Source: Bacteroidota bacterium (lineage in GTDB: Bacteria > Bacteroidota > Bacteroidia > Chitinophagales > Chitinophagaceae). Taken from it: 64,000 bases of DNA. Both the position numbers and the translations under genes were made by a program. The DNA lies in contig JAFDXI010000102.1 in the NCBI GenBank assembly GCA_018268035.1, positions 186,001 to 250,000 on the forward strand, read 5' to 3'. A model generated the notes under the pieces. That model did not search any database. It worked only from the letters and a program-made list of their open reading frames with translations, and was not told the DNA's origin. This document shows, in pieces, positions 62,700-64,000 of this stretch (positions are counted from its first letter, which is position 1; every line of letters starts with the position of its first letter).

Positions 62700-64000
62700 A
62701 TGAGGAATCAATACATAAAAATTTCTTTTAGCCCATGTTTAAAATTGCTTTTGCTTTTATTCTTTTCTGTTGTTTCACTTTTTATTAAAGCACAATCTCC
62801 GATTTTACAAATTACGAATAGTTATAACCGTCAGGCAGTTTTGTATAATACTGATTCATTTGCCCACACAGCCTGGCAACCTGTTTTATATACTGATTCA
62901 ACTTATCAAAAATCTAATCGTTCGTGGTTGTATAGGAAATTTTTTGAAGAGCACTTGGTACAGGTACAACAACAGGGGTTTAATATTTTTGCTGATCCCA
63001 TGTTTGATGAATACCTGGGTTATACAAAGCGCAGAATTCCCACTGTCGCTTCAGTTAATTCTTCAGATGCTGACAAATCAAACTCAGTGTATATGAACAC
63101 AAGAGGGTATAATCTGAGTGGCAACATTGGTAATAAATTTTATTTTCAAACTGATTTGTATGAAACACAGGGTAGTTTTCCGGCATATACAGATAGTTTA
63201 ATAAGAAAGACCGGAGCAATTACCTTTCAAAGCCGGTATAAAAATTTAAAAAGCAGGGGATATGACTGGACATATTCAACAGCAAGGTTGGTTTATACCC
63301 CTAATAAACACTTATTGTTTAACCTGGGGTATGGAACAAATTTTATAGGTGATGGTTATCGCTCTTTATTATTAGGTGACTATAACACGCCATATCCTTA
63401 TTTCAGAACAGCAATAAACTTTGGTAATTTTCAATACTCAGTCATGTATGCGCAATATATCACTGATTTTAATGCTTACACCTATGCTGAAGGTTATCCG
63501 AGGAAATGGGGTCAAACATATTTGCTTGACTGGCATGCAACAAAACAATTTAATATTGGAATTTTCAATTCTGTGATTTCATCAATTGAAAATTCGGATC
63601 ACAAAAGGGATTTTGGATTTACACATTTTAGCCCAATCATTTTCCTACATGCATCTAAATCGCCTTCCGGTCTTAGTAACAATGATATTTATGGTCTGAA
63701 TTTAAAATATTCAATCTTTCCATCCTTAACTGCTTATGGTCAGTTTATGTTGGATAATGCCGGGAGTAATGATTGGCAAAAGAGATATGGTTTTCAATTA
63801 GGTGTCAGGAGTGGAGATTTATTTAGAGTCAAAAACCTGAATGCACAATTAGAGTTCAACACAGTAAGGCCATATAGTTATGCTGCAGATACATTGACCA
63901 CTGCATATACCCACAATAACCAATCGTTAGCTCATCCGATGGGCGCCAATTTTAAAGAAGGACTTTTCGTTGCAGATTATAGTATAGACAGGTGGTATTT
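62700..64000 (+). CDS. Wzi/RemB-like capsule assembly outer membrane protein (3' truncated by window)
   Basis: Open from ATG 62700 to the window end, 433 codons without a stop. Signal peptide includes KLLLLLFFSVVSLFIKAQ. The barrel-like sequence contains LNPxKH-type strands and the family signature NLGYGTNFIGDGYRSLLL with TPYPYFRTAINFGNF, as in Bacteroidota Wzi/RemB proteins, which hold capsule on the surface or contribute to gliding adhesion. It is a late gene of the exopolysaccharide locus, 66 bases after the cupin stop. The missing C-terminus lies to the right. Confidence 0.8.
   Translation, partial: MRNQYIKISFSPCLKLLLLLFFSVVSLFIKAQSPILQITNSYNRQAVLYNTDSFAHTAWQPVLYTDSTYQKSNRSWLYRKFFEEHLVQVQQQGFNIFADPMFDEYLGYTKRRIPTVASVNSSDADKSNSVYMNTRGYNLSGNIGNKFYFQTDLYETQGSFPAYTDSLIRKTGAITFQSRYKNLKSRGYDWTYSTARLVYTPNKHLLFNLGYGTNFIGDGYRSLLLGDYNTPYPYFRTAINFGNFQYSVMYAQYITDFNAYTYAEGYPRKWGQTYLLDWHATKQFNIGIFNSVISSIENSDHKRDFGFTHFSPIIFLHASKSPSGLSNNDIYGLNLKYSIFPSLTAYGQFMLDNAGSNDWQKRYGFQLGVRSGDLFRVKNLNAQLEFNTVRPYSYAADTLTTAYTHNNQSLAHPMGANFKEGLFVADYSIDRWY

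Noticed and set aside
1-64000. CRISPR arrays, rRNA genes, prophage, intact insertion sequences
   Set aside because: None seen: no regularly spaced repeats, no transposase or integrase reading frames and no rRNA signature on either strand.

Overview
The window is a chromosomal segment of a Bacteroidota bacterium, most likely a member of the Chitinophagaceae or a close relative. The evidence is low GC, almost no Shine-Dalgarno signals, candidate promoters of the TTTG/TAnnTTTG type, a UpxY/NusG-like antiterminator, TonB-dependent receptors, a SWIB-domain basic protein, the gene order coaX / FadL-like porin / lptC, and a Wzi/RemB-like outer membrane protein. The family-level placement is inferred from gene content only.

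Layout: (1) 1-4.1 kb: a cobalamin riboswitch controls a BtuB-like receptor, a small cysteine-rich CWC protein and a Dph6-type PP-loop ATPase. (2) 4.1-8.5 kb, minus strand: a lipoprotein vanadium-haloperoxidase-like enzyme, an internally duplicated DoxX-like membrane protein and a FecA-like TonB receptor form an apparent operon. (3) 9-23 kb: ClC channel, SWIB protein, GH65 enzyme, lptC/porin/coaX/LON-domain cluster, meaB, small membrane proteins, rpoN. (4) 23.7-39 kb: mostly housekeeping genes (glpK, CCG-domain Fe-S protein, LysE exporter, MsbA-like ABC exporter, rbfA, LolC/E-like permease, SDR, Nfu protein, TIM-barrel isomerase, Fsr exporter, tRNA-His, Tsp/Prc protease). (5) 39-44 kb: UpxY-type antiterminator, CpsB-type phosphatase, M14 peptidase, purU. 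(6) 44.3-44.8 kb: decayed RhuM-Fic gene. (7) 46.7-64 kb: exopolysaccharide locus.

The exopolysaccharide locus is the most distinctive part. A long minus-strand run encodes Wza, Wzc tyrosine kinase, a Wzy/WaaL-like polymerase, three sulfotransferases, one GT4 glycosyltransferase, a fourth sulfotransferase, a WecB/TagA/CpsF glycosyltransferase and a Wzx flippase. Beyond wza lie a fifth sulfotransferase-like gene, a membrane-anchored clan-A glycosidase, a GDP-mannose 3,5-epimerase, a cupin and the start of a Wzi/RemB-like gene cut by the window end. Five sulfotransferases against two glycosyltransferases suggests that the polymer is heavily and variably sulfated, probably with GDP-mannose-derived L-sugars. 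An initiating glycosyl-phosphate transferase and PAPS synthesis genes are not in the window.

Non-coding signals include the riboswitch with a start-codon-sequestering hairpin, several intrinsic terminators, an operator-like palindrome over the fsr promoter and start, a 19-bp palindrome plus tandem repeat between the LON-domain gene and meaB, a two-copy composite palindromic repeat, and a thrice-repeated 12-mer upstream of the haloperoxidase operon. All family calls rest on reading the sequence; no database search was run.
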